The notes under the pieces were generated by a model. The model was not told the DNA's origin, made no database searches, and saw nothing but the letters and a program-made list of their open reading frames with translations. From Corinectria fuckeliana (taxonomy: Eukaryota > Ascomycota > Sordariomycetes > Hypocreales > Nectriaceae): DNA of 64,000 nucleotides. The translations under genes were made by a program, and so were the position numbers. The DNA lies in NCBI GenBank assembly GCA_019137255.1, contig WPDH01000012.1, positions 1 to 64,000 on the forward strand, given 5' to 3'. Below are positions 1-11,371 of the stretch, in pieces (the first letter of the stretch is position 1; each line of letters starts with the position of its first letter).

Positions 1-1093
1 TTAGCTTATAGTAAGAGTAGGTTTTATAGTAAAAAATTTTTCTTAAGAGGAGAAGAGAGATAGTTTATAATCTTAATATTTTTTATTTTACTTAGCCTGC
101 CTATTATATATAATATAGTAATAATATAAAAGTAGAAAAAAAGTAAAAAAGGTTTATAAAAAAAGTTAGTTAGGTTAAAATAGATTTTAAAAGTATAATT
201 AAGATATAGTAAGAGTAACTATTAAATATTTATAAAAGGTTAAATTTCTTTTTTATATTTAACTAAAACTTTATCTTATTATTATAAACTATTATTATAA
301 ATAAAAATATTTTATTAAATTTAATAAGAAATAAATTGCTTTTTTACTTTAAAGTCTTATTCTAAAAGTATTTATTTTATTTTACTTACTATATAATAAG
401 TAGCTTATTATTATTAGCTTATCTAATATTATAATCTTATTATTAATCTTTAAGATTAAGCTAATAAATTTATATTATAAAAGTCTTATTTTTATTAGTT
501 TTAACTTTTAATAAATTTAGTTTTTAAAGCTTTATTTTAAAATCTGTCTTATTAATAACTAGTATAATATTTATATCTTAATTATTAATACTTAATATAA
601 TTTCTAGATTAATATATTTTTAGATTTTCTATATTATAACTAAAATATAAATATATTCTTATTATAAAATCTAATTTCTAGTTTTTTTTAGCTTAAAAAG
701 AAAATCTAAAAATATTATTATCTTATTTATATTTATTATATTAAGTGCTTAATATATAAATAACTTTAGATTAATAAAATTATATAAATTAATATTTATA
801 AAGTCTTAGAGATAATTACTTAGCTAAATAAGAAATTAACTACTTATAAGTTTTTTTCTAATATTAATAATAATACTAATTTAATTCTAAAAGCTAGATT
901 TTACTTAAAAAGCTATTATTAGACTTATAACTAATAGTATAACTATATATATTATATAATTATACTAAGCTAAAAAAAAGACAGAATAATAAGTCTTAAA
1001 AAGAATTACTAATATCACTAAATGCCTAGCATCTAAGACAGAAACATAAACAGTGCCTAATAGCAGGCCTAACTAGTAGTCCTACTACTAACA
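1..1093 (-). mobile_element. RIP-mutated LTR retroelement, partial, cut by the window edge
   Basis: The stretch is almost pure A+T, with TA-rich runs and no open frame, as expected from heavy C-to-T and G-to-A mutation on both strands. It aligns by eye with the right-hand end of the complete element at 39628-46052: for instance the stretch around 405-470 matches 45345-45410, and the stretch around 550-660 matches 45490-45600. It ends in a copy of the same LTR (932-1093). Only this end lies in the window. Orientation matches the complete element, and I assign minus only because of the argument given there. No coding content survives. Confidence 0.85.
932..1093. repeat. LTR copy of the partial element
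   Basis: About 162 bp, aligned to the two LTRs at 39628-39791 and 45889-46052, including the palindrome AGATGCCTAGCATCT (one base changed here) and the end CTACTACTAACA. It is more A+T-rich than the other two copies. The 5 bases after it (TCTTC, 1094-1098) would be the target duplication; the partner copy lies outside the window. Confidence 0.8.
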
Positions 1094-1863
1094 TCTTCAC
1101 ACCTAAATTACTATTTGCAGCAGAGAATGTAATAAACATATTATGCGCACACATAATACAGCACCCTAGAGCCCTAAGAAACACATTCCCGTCAATTAAG
1201 CAGTATCTAAGCCAGCCTGACTATTAATCTGGCCCTGCAGTGATTGCTAACGCGCTATAACCGCTGCAGCCAACGTGCTGTGACCGCTATAGTTGACGCG
1301 CTATGACCGGCCGTAATCGCCAAAAGCGGTGCACTCCTACCCAGCCAGTTGCCAGTTCCTCTGCCCATAGTATTTATATGTGATCAGGATCCTCGTATTG
1401 ATGGCGGCGGAGGCGGCTAGGTGTTGTGCTGCGATTAAAGCTGTATTGCGCGTGTGGGAGCACTGTTTGTGTTGCGGAACGCTTATGTAAAGTGTATATA
1501 GCTGTGTTGATTGGCTATGATACGCAATTTGACAAGACTCAATGTTTAAGGCGCTGCACCTTCGTGATGTGTGATGGCTTTACGTATTAGGCACAAACCA
1601 TGTCTATTTGCTAAGCTGCGGGTTTGTATGCAGTTCTGGCTAAGTGGTCTATATCTCCCACTATTGAGCTATGGGTGCGTGCCGTGTTCACACTCTGATA
1701 TTCAGGGGTTGTGGTAAGAATGCATGTTTATTGCTATCTGAAATGGGAAATTGTAATTGGGCCTCTAAAGGCACGAAGAGATTGTCCTGTCCTTGTTGAA
1801 AGTGTTGTGTGCCTACCATCACTGACTAAAGACGAAGCCCATAGATGCCAAGGTCCTTGGTCT
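1094..1863. other. Intergenic, no gene supported
   Basis: Base composition returns to normal immediately after the element end. Around 1240-1310 there are imperfect repeats of a motif close to ACGCGCTATGACCG. I see no coding signal. The open frame that reads plus across 1711-2568 is the antisense of the gene at 1864-2862. Confidence 0.5.
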
Positions 1864-2862
1864 TTACTCCTGGAGGGGACCAGGGAGCCCCAGATTGTTC
1901 AAGACGACGTCGAAGTCGGCGTTGTCGATGTCCATGTTGTAGAGATCGACGTTATCGTAGTTGAAGCTGGCGTCGACGGCAGGAATGACCTTCACGCGCT
2001 TCGAGTATTTGTGGCAGCGCACCAACCCCCCGGCACCATCAGGGCTCTCGTCCCACTCGTTGATGCCCACCATTTCGTCCTTGGGGACGATTGCGCGGTG
2101 TTCCTCTGGCATTGCCAGAAGAGAGAGCCACCATATGGCCAAGTCGGTAGTGAGGGAGTTTTCCCCGTGCTTGGACCACGGAATGGACTTTATGGCTGCG
2201 CTCCATACCTCGCCGACTGCGCTGAAGCAGCACACCACCAGCTCCTTGTCCGTCTGAAGGTATCCGTATCGAGCTCGAGCATATTTGCAAATATTCGCAA
2301 GTTGGTTAAGCGGGTACGAGAGGCCTTTTTTGTCTGGAGAAGCGAGGAGTCTCTGTCCGCCCCAACGAGAACTTGCCTTTACGAGGCCGACCACAAGATG
2401 TGTTGGGCTGCTCTCGTCGAGCGCAATAATGTGATCAACAATAGTTCTGGTAGGTGCGCCAGGGATGCTGGCTTTGGTCGAGTTGCTATGAGGTGTGTAC
2501 TGGTGCAGAAGGGCTGTTCCCTCGTGGAGGCGAAGGTGGGCCTTTGCATGTCGCAAAGTTGGTCTTAGAAGCCCATCGTTCCAGGAGATCAGATGCCTGA
2601 CGTCGTTGTCACCTGCGATCTCGATTCCGTCAAGCTTCGCAAGGTTGGGGACCTCCAAGTTCGCAGTCAAGACCTTCATGTCAAGAATATCCCCATACGC
2701 GTCATTAAGGCTGTCTAGAGTAAAGTCGGTCCACTCTGTGAGACGACACTGAATCTTTGGCCATGGATCGTGGTTGGTGTTGTGCTTAGCTGTCGTGATG
2801 CAAGCTATGCTTGGTTTGGCCTGGGTGAGGATACGGCGGAGCGTGGTTGTCGCGTCCGCCAT
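1864..2862 (-). CDS. Uncharacterised fungal protein, PD-(D/E)XK nuclease-like fold
   Basis: 332 residues, single exon, start ATG at 2862. I recognise the layout of a fungal orphan family related to PD-(D/E)XK nucleases: an acidic residue near D143 in IVDHIIALDE, then a strand HLVVGLVKASSRW (about 155-167), a PLNQ helix (184-187), the segment ARYGYLQTDKELVV (197-210), and a tail with IPWSKHG and DLAIWWLSLLAM. In this family the second strand usually reads G-(D/E)-x-K. Here it is G-L-V-K (159-162), so one expected catalytic acid is missing while the lysine stays. It may be a binding rather than a cutting protein. It sits about 0.8 kb from a dead retroelement with no gene partner. The family assignment is from motif memory only. 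Confidence 0.6.
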   Translation of the reverse strand: MADATTTLRRILTQAKPSIACITTAKHNTNHDPWPKIQCRLTEWTDFTLDSLNDAYGDILDMKVLTANLEVPNLAKLDGIEIAGDNDVRHLISWNDGLLRPTLRHAKAHLRLHEGTALLHQYTPHSNSTKASIPGAPTRTIVDHIIALDESSPTHLVVGLVKASSRWGGQRLLASPDKKGLSYPLNQLANICKYARARYGYLQTDKELVVCCFSAVGEVWSAAIKSIPWSKHGENSLTTDLAIWWLSLLAMPEEHRAIVPKDEMVGINEWDESPDGAGGLVRCHKYSKRVKVIPAVDASFNYDNVDLYNMDIDNADFDVVLNNLGLPGPLQE

Positions 2863-5033
2863 GATGGTGAGTTGAGATGGAGAAAAGAGTATATTGCAAA
2901 AGAAAGAAGAGTACAGTGAGGAAGAAAGGTTGAGATAGAAAGAAGAGTAGGTCTAAGTGAAGAGAGATCATCGGAAAGACATCACACTTAATGGCAGAGA
3001 GGAAAAAATTGCTTCTTTGTTCTTGACCCAAGCTAGCCTCTGTTCAGGGGCTTAGCTGTCATTCACCCTATGTGAGGAGAGTACATTGAACACTACCAAA
3101 TCTTGTTCGTAGGACTTGGACCATTGTACAAACATGACGGATTAGTAGCTCAAACGGCGCTTAACTAGCAACAAGCCGATATTTGCCCTAACGGATGTTT
3201 GCTGTAGCCGTAGTGTAATGTACGTGGCGGGTGTTTCCAGCCAGTTTCTTGCCTGAGAAAAAAGGAGAGGAATCAAATGGGCCAGGCGGTGAGAAGAAAG
3301 ACAGCAGCCAGCCACTTGGGAAGCAGGCTATCGTGCCAAAAGCAAAGTAGTTACCAATGATGTAGACAGGAGGCGTCAGGCCAGCTCAACAAGCCTGGTC
3401 CGATCCCGTCTCGGCCAGCCTCTCCGCCTTCACCGGTACCACGTCCTGCCCGCTAAGCGCAGCGGAAAGCAACAGTAGGTAGAGTATTGCGCAAGCTGGC
3501 GGGGCAAACGATGAGGTACACAGGCTTGCTCAGCTCTTGACGGGGGGCTGGGCTGGGGTCCGAATCTGGTTCTGCGCTCGGTGTTAACCCACACGCAACT
3601 CTCTCTTGCGACACAGATCTATGAGAGGTGTTTGAGAAGCGACATCAACTGCGGCTTCTCTCGTTCGCCGTGCTGTAGTTTACCATGTCAGATCCGGGCA
3701 GAGAAGCCAGGAGAAGCTCCAAGTTGAGGGGGCGGGGGGCGGGGGACAGGTACCTCTGTGTAACTCCCCTTCTTCCCATCAATCAGAAACGTGGCTGCTC
3801 AGCCTCCAGGCTCTGAAGGCTGACGCCAGGGCAACAAACATGGCGCTCGCACGTTCATGTTTGCCGCGTGCTGCCGTATGCTGCCGTGTGCCGGGATTGG
3901 AGGATGCCAGTGATCTTGGAGGGTAGTCAATCATGTGCGTCCCAAGTGCGAAAAGGAGGCACACCCCCTCCAGATTGCGCGTCCAACCTGGGCCAAACCC
4001 TGGGAAGGTCCTTCAGGAACAAGCTTCTGTTTCTAGCCAGTACCACCAATCGGCTTTTCAATAGCGACTGGTGGGTTGGGGGCTTTAGCGATGTCATTTG
4101 GTCTGAATGGCGTGGCACCCACACAGCCCGCGCAGCCATGTCGATGTGTTTCTACTGGCGTGCAAACAACCACGGCGTCGGCAGCTTTTTCGTCAAACGA
4201 TCCATCCGCAGTCTCACACATGCTGCTGTCCGGGTTTGTCCCCTACGCAGAAGGGCCGGAACGGTGTGGGCAGCTGTGAATCTCGAGAGTGGGTGACTCG
4301 GACGTGCCATATTCGACAATACCGCCCTTGTAAACGGTAGGCACCTTGGCTGTGATGTTTCATAGGGCGGTGAGAGGCTTACCGTGTTCAATTCAGAAGG
4401 GCTGGGCTGGGCTGGGAAACGTCAAGGTCTTTTCTTGCAACCTGGTGTCGTTGAAACAGACAGCAGAGGGGTCACCGTACCCCACGTTAATCCTCCATCA
4501 GGAAAACTTTTGCGGAGACACACGATAGGCTTCCGTTAGCTGTGCGGTAAACGATGCTACGTACTACGTAGTAGTGTGGGGGATTCTGGGGGATGAGGTG
4601 GCCAGTTGCCAGGGGAGCTCGTGGCGATGGTGTCCAGTGTACTGGGATGCGTCTGATCTTGGCGAGGACGCCCGTGACACTTCCAAGGCGAGATCGACAG
4701 GCTCTGCACTACTAGATTGGCCGACCTCTGTCAGCCCCAAACGTAACATTAGTGAACTCCCTGAAGGGAAGCGTCGTGCTGTTCGGGCTGTAAATCCACA
4801 CTTCTTGCCATGCCATTCGATGTAACGCAACCCCGATTCCCTGATGCTTTCCATAGTTAATGCCCTGATCCCCTGACGCCCAAACTCCCTGACGTTCTAA
4901 CAGTCTAATGCCCTAGACATGGAATGCCCTGATGCCCTGAATGCCTGAATAGCACGAACTTGAAGGGAAAGCTCGAAAAGCCCGCCAAAGTTACCGGCGT
5001 CATCTGCCACCATCCCTACCGAATCAGCATGGG
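2863..5033. other. Intergenic, possible oxidoreductase scrap
   Basis: No intact gene. On the minus strand at about 4050-4220 a frame reads ADAVVVCTPVETH and later AIEKPIGGTG. That resembles the nucleotide-binding region of Gfo/Idh/MocA oxidoreductases, and may be a second scrap of the same family as the pseudogene at 5.2 kb. The resemblance is short and could be chance. Confidence 0.3.
4834..4950 (+). repeat. Degenerate TGCCCTGA repeat array
   Basis: A motif close to (A)TGCCCTGA recurs about eight times in roughly 115 bp, with variants such as TTCCCTGATGC, ATGCCCTGATC, CTCCCTGACG and GATGCCCTGAATGCC. Spacing is irregular. It lies just upstream of the oxidoreductase pseudogene. It could be a decayed minisatellite; no function is evident. 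Confidence 0.55.
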
Positions 5034-5249
5034 GTGCAGCGGCCCACTCTAGATGCGACACCGACGACTGGGTACTTGGGTATTATCCACCGGCTGATCT
5101 ATGTAGTACTCGCAATTCCGATGTCTTGCTCAATCTGCTTCGTGCTCAGATCGAGATCTCCAAGTCTCCGATCCCATTCAACGACACATGCTCGGTCAGT
5201 TCGTCCACAAAATCCCATACTTACTCAAACTGACAGTCCAAGAGCTACG

Positions 5250-6371
5250 ATCGGGCGTTGCAGGCGCCGGCTGGATCGGCGGCGTGTTCGTGGACGTCAT
5301 CCTCCTACCCCTCGCGCGAGCGGCCCCTCGAAGCATATCCCTGGCGCTGCGGGCACCACAAGCAGCGTTGCGAAGGTCGAAAAGATCATCGAAGCGCACG
5401 GGAAAGGAGAAGGCGAACGCGCCGAGGCCTTTGGATCATATCAGGAGGTATGCGACCCTCCTGGCATCGACGTCGTCGACGTTGCGATACTCCACAGCAT
5501 GCACAAGCAGACCTGCCTGGACGCTATCAAGGTGGGAAAGCATGCGCTTTTCGCGGCGAAAAGCCCTTTACCATCAACAGCAAAGAGGTAGAAGATGTTG
5601 TAACTGCCGTGAAGGCCAAGGTCGTATTTTTGGTGAAGGTAGGGGCATCTGAACCGCGTGAGCCAGCTAAAGAATGACAGCTAGAGGTCTCGACAAGCTT
5701 CTTCCCTCTAGCCAACGCGCCGGAAAAGAAGATCCAAGAAGGTGCCATTAGTCGCGTCTGGCGACTAGCCATCTAGGTCTGTCTCGGAATAGACTGGAAT
5801 AGTCTCCTGGAGAAGTCGCCGCTTCAGAGACCCCGTCCCTTGGTGGTAGTGCTCTCCTGGATCTCTGCCTCTACCCCATCAGCTGCTCTTCCGTGATCAT
5901 GGGAAGAGGTAAACCAAGAGAGGAGCACCCTGAAGTCAAGGTTACTGGTCCATGGACATCGTTAACGGTATAGACAAAGCTTACCTCGTGGCACTGCAGT
6001 ACAGGACCCCAGAAAACCACCCACAGATGGCCATATGTATCTCGGCAATCCTCGCCGACAGCCCATTGGACTTTGGTCGAATCGAACGTCGAATCGAACG
6101 CGAAGATGATACAACAACACTCTATACCAAGCTCGCCCCTAGCTGCCCTACCGGGCTCAGGGCTCAGGCTACCAAGGAAGAGGAGGAGAGTTCGGCTTCG
6201 AGCACCCGGAGCGCACGCGTGCATTCACATATGAGTTCTGATGCGGTCGCGCAGGACATCTTTGCGGGGAGAATTGAAAGCGCAAGAATGCCGCTGGCAG
6301 AGACGCTGAGGGTGGTACGCCTGATGGATTGCATGCGAACACAAGACGGTCTATCCCCAGAACAGGATTAG
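5250..6371 (+). pseudogene. Gfo/Idh/MocA-family oxidoreductase pseudogene
   Basis: Pieces of one NAD(P)-dependent oxidoreductase (dihydrodiol/xylose dehydrogenase-like) can be followed in order through different frames. They are: a GVAGAGWIGG dinucleotide-binding loop (about 5256-5285); AFGSYQEVCDPPGIDVVDVA with HSMHKQTCLDAIKVGKHA (about 5428-5550); the EKPFTINSKEVEDVV signature in another frame (about 5560-5600); SFFPLANAPEKKIQEGAISR (about 5695-5755); GGSALLDLCLYP (about 5842-5877); and the C-terminal stretch DAVAQDIFAGRIESARMP with RLMDCM, ending at a TAG (6371). At least three frameshifts and several stops separate them, so no full protein can be made. The lesions are small indels as well as substitutions and the region is not AT-rich, so this is ordinary decay, not RIP. 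An upstream open stretch (about 5036-5230) is unassigned. Confidence 0.75.
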
Positions 6372-8880
6372 CATGTATTTAGGAAGTCTCAGCATAGACC
6401 GGAATCCAATATGATGTACTCCTTGCGCATCATCTCGATACTCCTCTGCGACAATGCAATGCCAGGACTCCCCTCCTTCCAGTATTTCAGATGTCCGATG
6501 GCGAATTAGTTCTATGCGAGTGTGAACTCATGTCTCTCTGCATAGATCTGTAATACATCCGGCAGCAGAGTGTCATGCGCTCATGGAGGAACGGATCGAT
6601 ACAAACCGGGACGATACAAGAACCTTTTAAGCTCAACACACCTGCACCATGTTGCCATGTGTAGTTTGCTATCCTCGTCTGGCGACAGACTTGAGACTCA
6701 GAACCTAATTGGCGACGGAAGTGAGTCTCTCCTGTCAAGGTCAGCGGGTTTGCCACACTGAAGCGTGTTGTAACGGGTGCTTGCCACCCCTGGAGCTGTC
6801 TCTCAGACTCCACAGCTTTGCTGATCGTGTCTGGGACATTCATCTGTAGCCAGGAGGAGTTTCCAGCTGAGTAGAAGTACCGAATGATCCGATCAGAGAG
6901 CCGCAGGAGGAGCATTTCGGCGAGGTAGTAGAACCAGACAGCGGGCAGACAGCCACCAGGCTGTCATTACTAAACGCAGCAAAGTCATTGGGAGGAAGTG
7001 CGTTGAGGATATCCGCCGGGGGGGGGGGGCACGGGAACATGTGCGGGTAGTTGACTGCGGAAAGCCCGGATAGGGGTAATGGAAATTCGGTGAACAATTC
7101 ACCACAAACTCGGAGGTTAGTCCCGACAATCTCTAGACTCTTCGCCCGATTTCGCTCGGAATTTGGCCTTACTTTCGGACTCCAGGCAGTTCCAGCATAG
7201 TCGCTGCTCGAGATTTATCAGCGCTAGTCTTTGCGTGTCATTCTACTGGTTCCCTTCTGAGCTGGATCTGCCGCGACACTTTCGATAGACGACGTAGACT
7301 CCCGATGCACTGATGAGGGACTGCCAGCCTGAAGTGGGCGTATCGTGTGCATCAAGTAGATTCCAGGTAGGAAATGGCACTGGCAAGCTGCGATGCTTTA
7401 ATCCAGAAGGCCAAACCATCGACGCGCGGCGTGATGATAGGTCTCTGCGCGGATTTGGGCCTCTAGATCACACGATAATGAACCAACGGGCGTGCCTCCT
7501 AGTTCGATGGTGAGTCGAATGGAGTTGTGATAGCGTCTAGGGCAGCTGCGAGAAGCTGGAGGTAGTCTAATGGAACGTCTAAGCATGTGTCAACTAAACG
7601 GTTCAAGTCCAACGGTGCGCTTAGTCCAAGTCTCATGAACTAAAGGGTTCCTAACAGACTTGGACTGTGATCAAACACCCACTTACCACAAGGCATTCGT
7701 GGAGTGTGTCATCTATGACCAGGCGAACACGCATGAAGGCCGGTAATTATGTTCGAGATAGACGCACTCGCATCTTAACCGCCCACAGCCGACACACTGC
7801 GGCCTGTCATCAGAGCACTTCACCCTGCTTCTCTTACACGTATGACAGGCCGTTGGGGCACTTTTCAAGCTTGGCGAGTCGAGTTATCATCGGAGTCGTC
7901 GGCAGGGCGTTGATGAATTGACGTGCTAGGCAGCGAGTCCTCCACGCCCGGCTGCGGGGTTTCTTCCATTGGAAGAGATCAACCAGAGACAGACTGGATG
8001 GCCAGCGAGGTGTCGGTGTAGCTGAATGCCAGCCAAATGAGGTTTCAGCCTTCGAGGGGAGGATCAAAACCGGATACTCAAGTCTCACGGCCGACCACCG
8101 AAGATGCCGTCAAAGAAGAGGTCGCGCGACAGTGGAGAAGGACGTCCGCCCCGGATGGACAAATAGGAGAGCAGAGGGCTGACAAGAGCTGGGTTCTGGT
8201 TGAGCGGGGATATGAGTCAGTGATGCCCAAGGGCAGCCTACGTGGGCTTCTTCGGCAGTCTAACCAGGCGACTTGATGAGGGTGGGGTCGACATATCGAT
8301 TCGGTTGAGATGTCGTGAAGCTTCATGGTCGCTGAAGTCTGTTCTGCAGCCTTGCTAAGACGTTAGATGGCTCGCTATATATCCTGGGAATTTCCGGAGT
8401 TGAGAGTCTCCCCCTGGGAGTGCACAAACATCTCGTGTCCAAGGCTATGCTGGTATGGAATCGACATGTAGCAAGGGGTTCAAATCCCGTCTAACATGGC
8501 CTGTGAGTTTGTCCACGCTCGACCTGTGTAAGGGAGAAAAGCGGTGGCGTCTTCGAGTTTGCCATCCCGTAAAAGTTGCGCTCCCGATTGTGCTGTCAGA
8601 TGCCCTTGTCGTGCCCTTGTCGGAGAGATTGTAACGCTGCCTCCACGTCGTGTAGATTGATGCTGCGATAAACCCATCGACTGCCTTGTTAGTGTAGCAC
8701 ATCATTGGGTGCAGTGCCTTACTTTTAGCGGAGCGATCAATTGATTAACACTTCTGACGACCCCAACAAGCATACTCACGTCATTGATCATTGCCGTGTT
8801 TCCTGACCACCGTCAAAAAAATTATCGAGATATTTCTCTCAGCTAAGATCAATACGCACAACCTCCGAGCTCGGCACAAA
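6372..8880. other. Intergenic, no gene supported
   Basis: About 2.5 kb without a convincing gene. Short minus-strand frames at 6487-6915 and 6840-7129 have some protein-like stretches but no recognisable motif. There is a run of 12 G at 7018-7029. Nothing else stands out. Confidence 0.5.
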
Positions 8881-9723
8881 ATGGCCAACATCGATACATC
8901 GCTTTCTCCCGAGACTACGGGCGCTGCGGCTGATCTCGCTGCCCAGCACTCGGACGACCACCCGTTGAAGCTCTACGGAGGCTGGTTCTGCCCGTTTGTC
9001 CAGCGAGCCTGGATCACTCTTTGCGAGAAAAAGATCCCCCATCAGTACGTGGAGATCAACCCGTACAAGAAGGAGGCGGCCTTTGTGGCGATGAATCCTC
9101 GAGGTCTGGTGCCGACGCTGGCCGTCGATGTTGACGGCAAAGGCAAGCCTCAGCGACCTCTGTTCGAGAGCAACATCATCTGCGAGTACCTCGAGGATGC
9201 GTACTCGGACGAGGCTGTATACGGTCCGCACTTGCTTCCTTCAGACCCGTACGAGCGGGCGCGATGCCGCCTGTGGATCGACCACATCAGTACACGCATC
9301 ATCCCGGCGTTCTACAAGCTCTTGCAACACACCCCGGAAAAGCAATACAGCCTCGACCAGGCGAGAGAGGAGCTTCGGGGTTACATCAAGCCCTTCGTCG
9401 AGCAGATGGATCCTGCCGGCCCGTTCTTCCTCGGGACCAGCTTCAGTCTCGTGGATATCTGTCTAGCGCCGTGGGCCAAGCGCCTCTTCCTCATTGACCA
9501 TTACAAGGAAGGCGGAAATGGGATTCCTCAGCCAGGCGCTGGCGCAGACGGGGAGCTCTGGGCGAGATGGGCAACATGGGCCAAGGCCACGACGGAGAGG
9601 GAGAGCGTTGTAGCAACTTGGAGCTCCGAGGAACGGTACATCTTGGCCTACAAGAGATATGCTGAGGATACGACGAATTCTCTTGTTGGACAGGCGACGA
9701 GGGAAGGCAAGATATTGCCTTGA
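8881..9723 (+). CDS. Glutathione S-transferase, omega-like
   Basis: 280 residues in one exon. I chose the ATG at 8881 rather than an in-frame ATG 90 bp upstream because MANIDTSLSPETTG leads straight into the thioredoxin-like domain and the upstream extension is not family-like. The N-terminal domain (about 28-120) has LYGGWFCPFVQRAW, with a cysteine at 37 in the position used by omega-class enzymes, followed by MNPRGLVPTL and the glutathione-binding turn FESNIICEYLED. The helical C-terminal domain follows (about 135-280). Such enzymes use glutathione for thiol transfer or dehydroascorbate-type reduction in the cytosol. An AATAAA lies at 9781-9786, about 60 bp past the stop. Intact. Confidence 0.9.
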   Translation: MANIDTSLSPETTGAAADLAAQHSDDHPLKLYGGWFCPFVQRAWITLCEKKIPHQYVEINPYKKEAAFVAMNPRGLVPTLAVDVDGKGKPQRPLFESNIICEYLEDAYSDEAVYGPHLLPSDPYERARCRLWIDHISTRIIPAFYKLLQHTPEKQYSLDQAREELRGYIKPFVEQMDPAGPFFLGTSFSLVDICLAPWAKRLFLIDHYKEGGNGIPQPGAGADGELWARWATWAKATTERESVVATWSSEERYILAYKRYAEDTTNSLVGQATREGKILP

Positions 9724-10090
9724 TGATGAGCTTGGAAGGGTGGAACATGACTGTGATATGCGGTGCATTAACGAGAAACAAATAAACGCAGCCTTGACTG
9801 ACCTTGTTAAAGATCGAAACGGCATTTTTACCCAAATGAATGCATCCATCTTTACCTAAAAGTTAAAGTACAATTCGTCATGGCGAATTCAGCAATTGAG
9901 CAAGTGTGAGATGGTAAGAAAACACTGTGTCTTGGGTGAGATACTCCACTGTAGCTACAGTGATCGCAATAGTGTACACTGTACCCCGATCACGGGACTA
10001 TCTTCTGCCTCTGCCTGCAGATCTATTTGGCGTGTGAACCTTTACCATCATCCACCTACCGAAAGCGCAACAGCTACTGCTTCATTCGCC

Positions 10091-11246
10091 ATGTCCAGCC
10101 AAAACTCATCGCGGTTCACGCCGCAAAATCAGACGATAAACCAGAGGCTGTCAACCAACACAGTCGGTCTCGTCGCGCTCTCCGACTTCCGCAAGCGCCG
10201 CGCCCAAGTCCTCGAGCAGCAGGAGCGCGAAGCCCACGAGGCCGCGTTCTCAAGCACGTCCACACCGGATCGCTCCGTGACAGCCACTCCTGACAACGCC
10301 GGCAGTGACACGGTAACTGGGCCGCGGCCCGTGAAAAAGAAGAAGAAGCAGGGCCGAAAGCTACTCTCCTTCGACGACGAGGGAGACGGGCAGGACGAAT
10401 CAGCGCCGACGGCGACACCGAAGTCGAAGTTGAAGAATACTACAACCGAAGAAAACGACGGCGAGAGCAAAAGCAAGGCCAAGCTCAAGGCCAACACCGC
10501 GGTTGGGATCGTGCCAAAGTCCGTGACGAAATCAGCGTTACGGAAAGAGGCCGAGGAGCGCGACGCCTTGCGCCGCGAGTTCCTGGCTTTGCAGGAGGCT
10601 GTCAAAGCGACCGAGATTGCGATACCGTTTGTCTTCTACGATGGCACCAACATTCCCGGCGGCACGGTCCGAGTCAAGAAAGGCGACTACACGTGGGTCT
10701 TCCTAGATAAGAGCAGGAAGGTCGGCGCAGACCTCGGAGTCGGAGACAAAGCCAATGCTCGTAGGGAATGGGCAAGGGTCGGCGTTGACGATCTTATGCT
10801 AGTCCGTGGGACAGTAATTATACCTCACGTAAGTTGTATTACGTCTCCGCTAATGCCCCTCCTTCGGCTTCTAACTATTCGTGCAGCATTATGACTTTCA
10901 CTTCTTTGCCATGAACAAGGCCCTTGGCCCCGGCGGCCAACAGCTGTTCGACTACAGCGTGGAGCCTCCAAAAAAACCAGAACCGACCAGCCTTGCTCCT
11001 GAGAACAGCGACCCTCTCATCACCGTCGCCTCCAAAGCCGCTGCCGCCCGAGCTCTCCCTGACATCAGCACCCTCGAGGGCGCTACCGACGACCCGACTT
11101 TGACCAAGGTGGTGGACCGGAGGTGGTTCGAGAAGAACAAACACATATACCCCGCCAGTGTATGGCAGGAGTTCGACCCGGAGAAGGACTACTCCACGGA
11201 GGTCCAGAAGGATCTTGGCGGAAACACCTTTTTCTTCTCCCGCTGA
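10091..11246 (+). CDS. XAP5 (FAM50) domain protein
   Basis: Two exons, 10091-10828 and 10887-11246, with a 58-bp intron (10829-10886; GTAAGT donor, CTAAC branch point, GTGCAG acceptor). Joined they give 365 residues in frame. The N-terminus has the family's TVGLVALSDFRKRRAQVLEQ, a lysine-rich stretch VKKKKKQGRK (likely nuclear import) and an acidic/lysine coil. The XAP5 domain fills the C-terminal half, with IPFVFYDGTNIPGG and IPHHYDFHFFAMNKALG across the splice junction. It ends with the conserved WFEKNKHIYPASVWQEFDP. XAP5 proteins are conserved nuclear proteins linked to spliceosomes and chromatin. It is convergent with the membrane-protein gene at 11372 (125 bp apart). Confidence 0.9.
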
Positions 11247-11371
11247 CGTGTCGGATCCGTGATTGTCTGTTGCTGCGGTTGGCGTAGATTGCGCGCGAAT
11301 CATTTTGGTTGTTGAGTTTCGATTGTTGGTCTGTGACAGAGTCCACTGGGGACTCTACAAAGGGAGGGCGC

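Noticed and set aside
1711..2568. Plus-strand open frame of 285 codons
   Set aside because: Antisense of the PD-(D/E)XK-like gene, with no motif of its own.
4033..4221. Minus-strand ADAVVVCTPVETH, like a Gfo/Idh/MocA nucleotide-binding region
   Set aside because: Too short to call a separate pseudogene; kept only as a note in the intergenic entry.
6487..7129. Minus-strand frames with protein-like stretches (RIIRYFYSAG, NVPDTISKAVESE)
   Set aside because: A faint likeness to RGS-type sequence could not be extended on either side.
8465..8500. GGTTCAAATCC, like a tRNA T-loop
   Set aside because: The flanking bases do not form a T-stem of five pairs or an acceptor stem.
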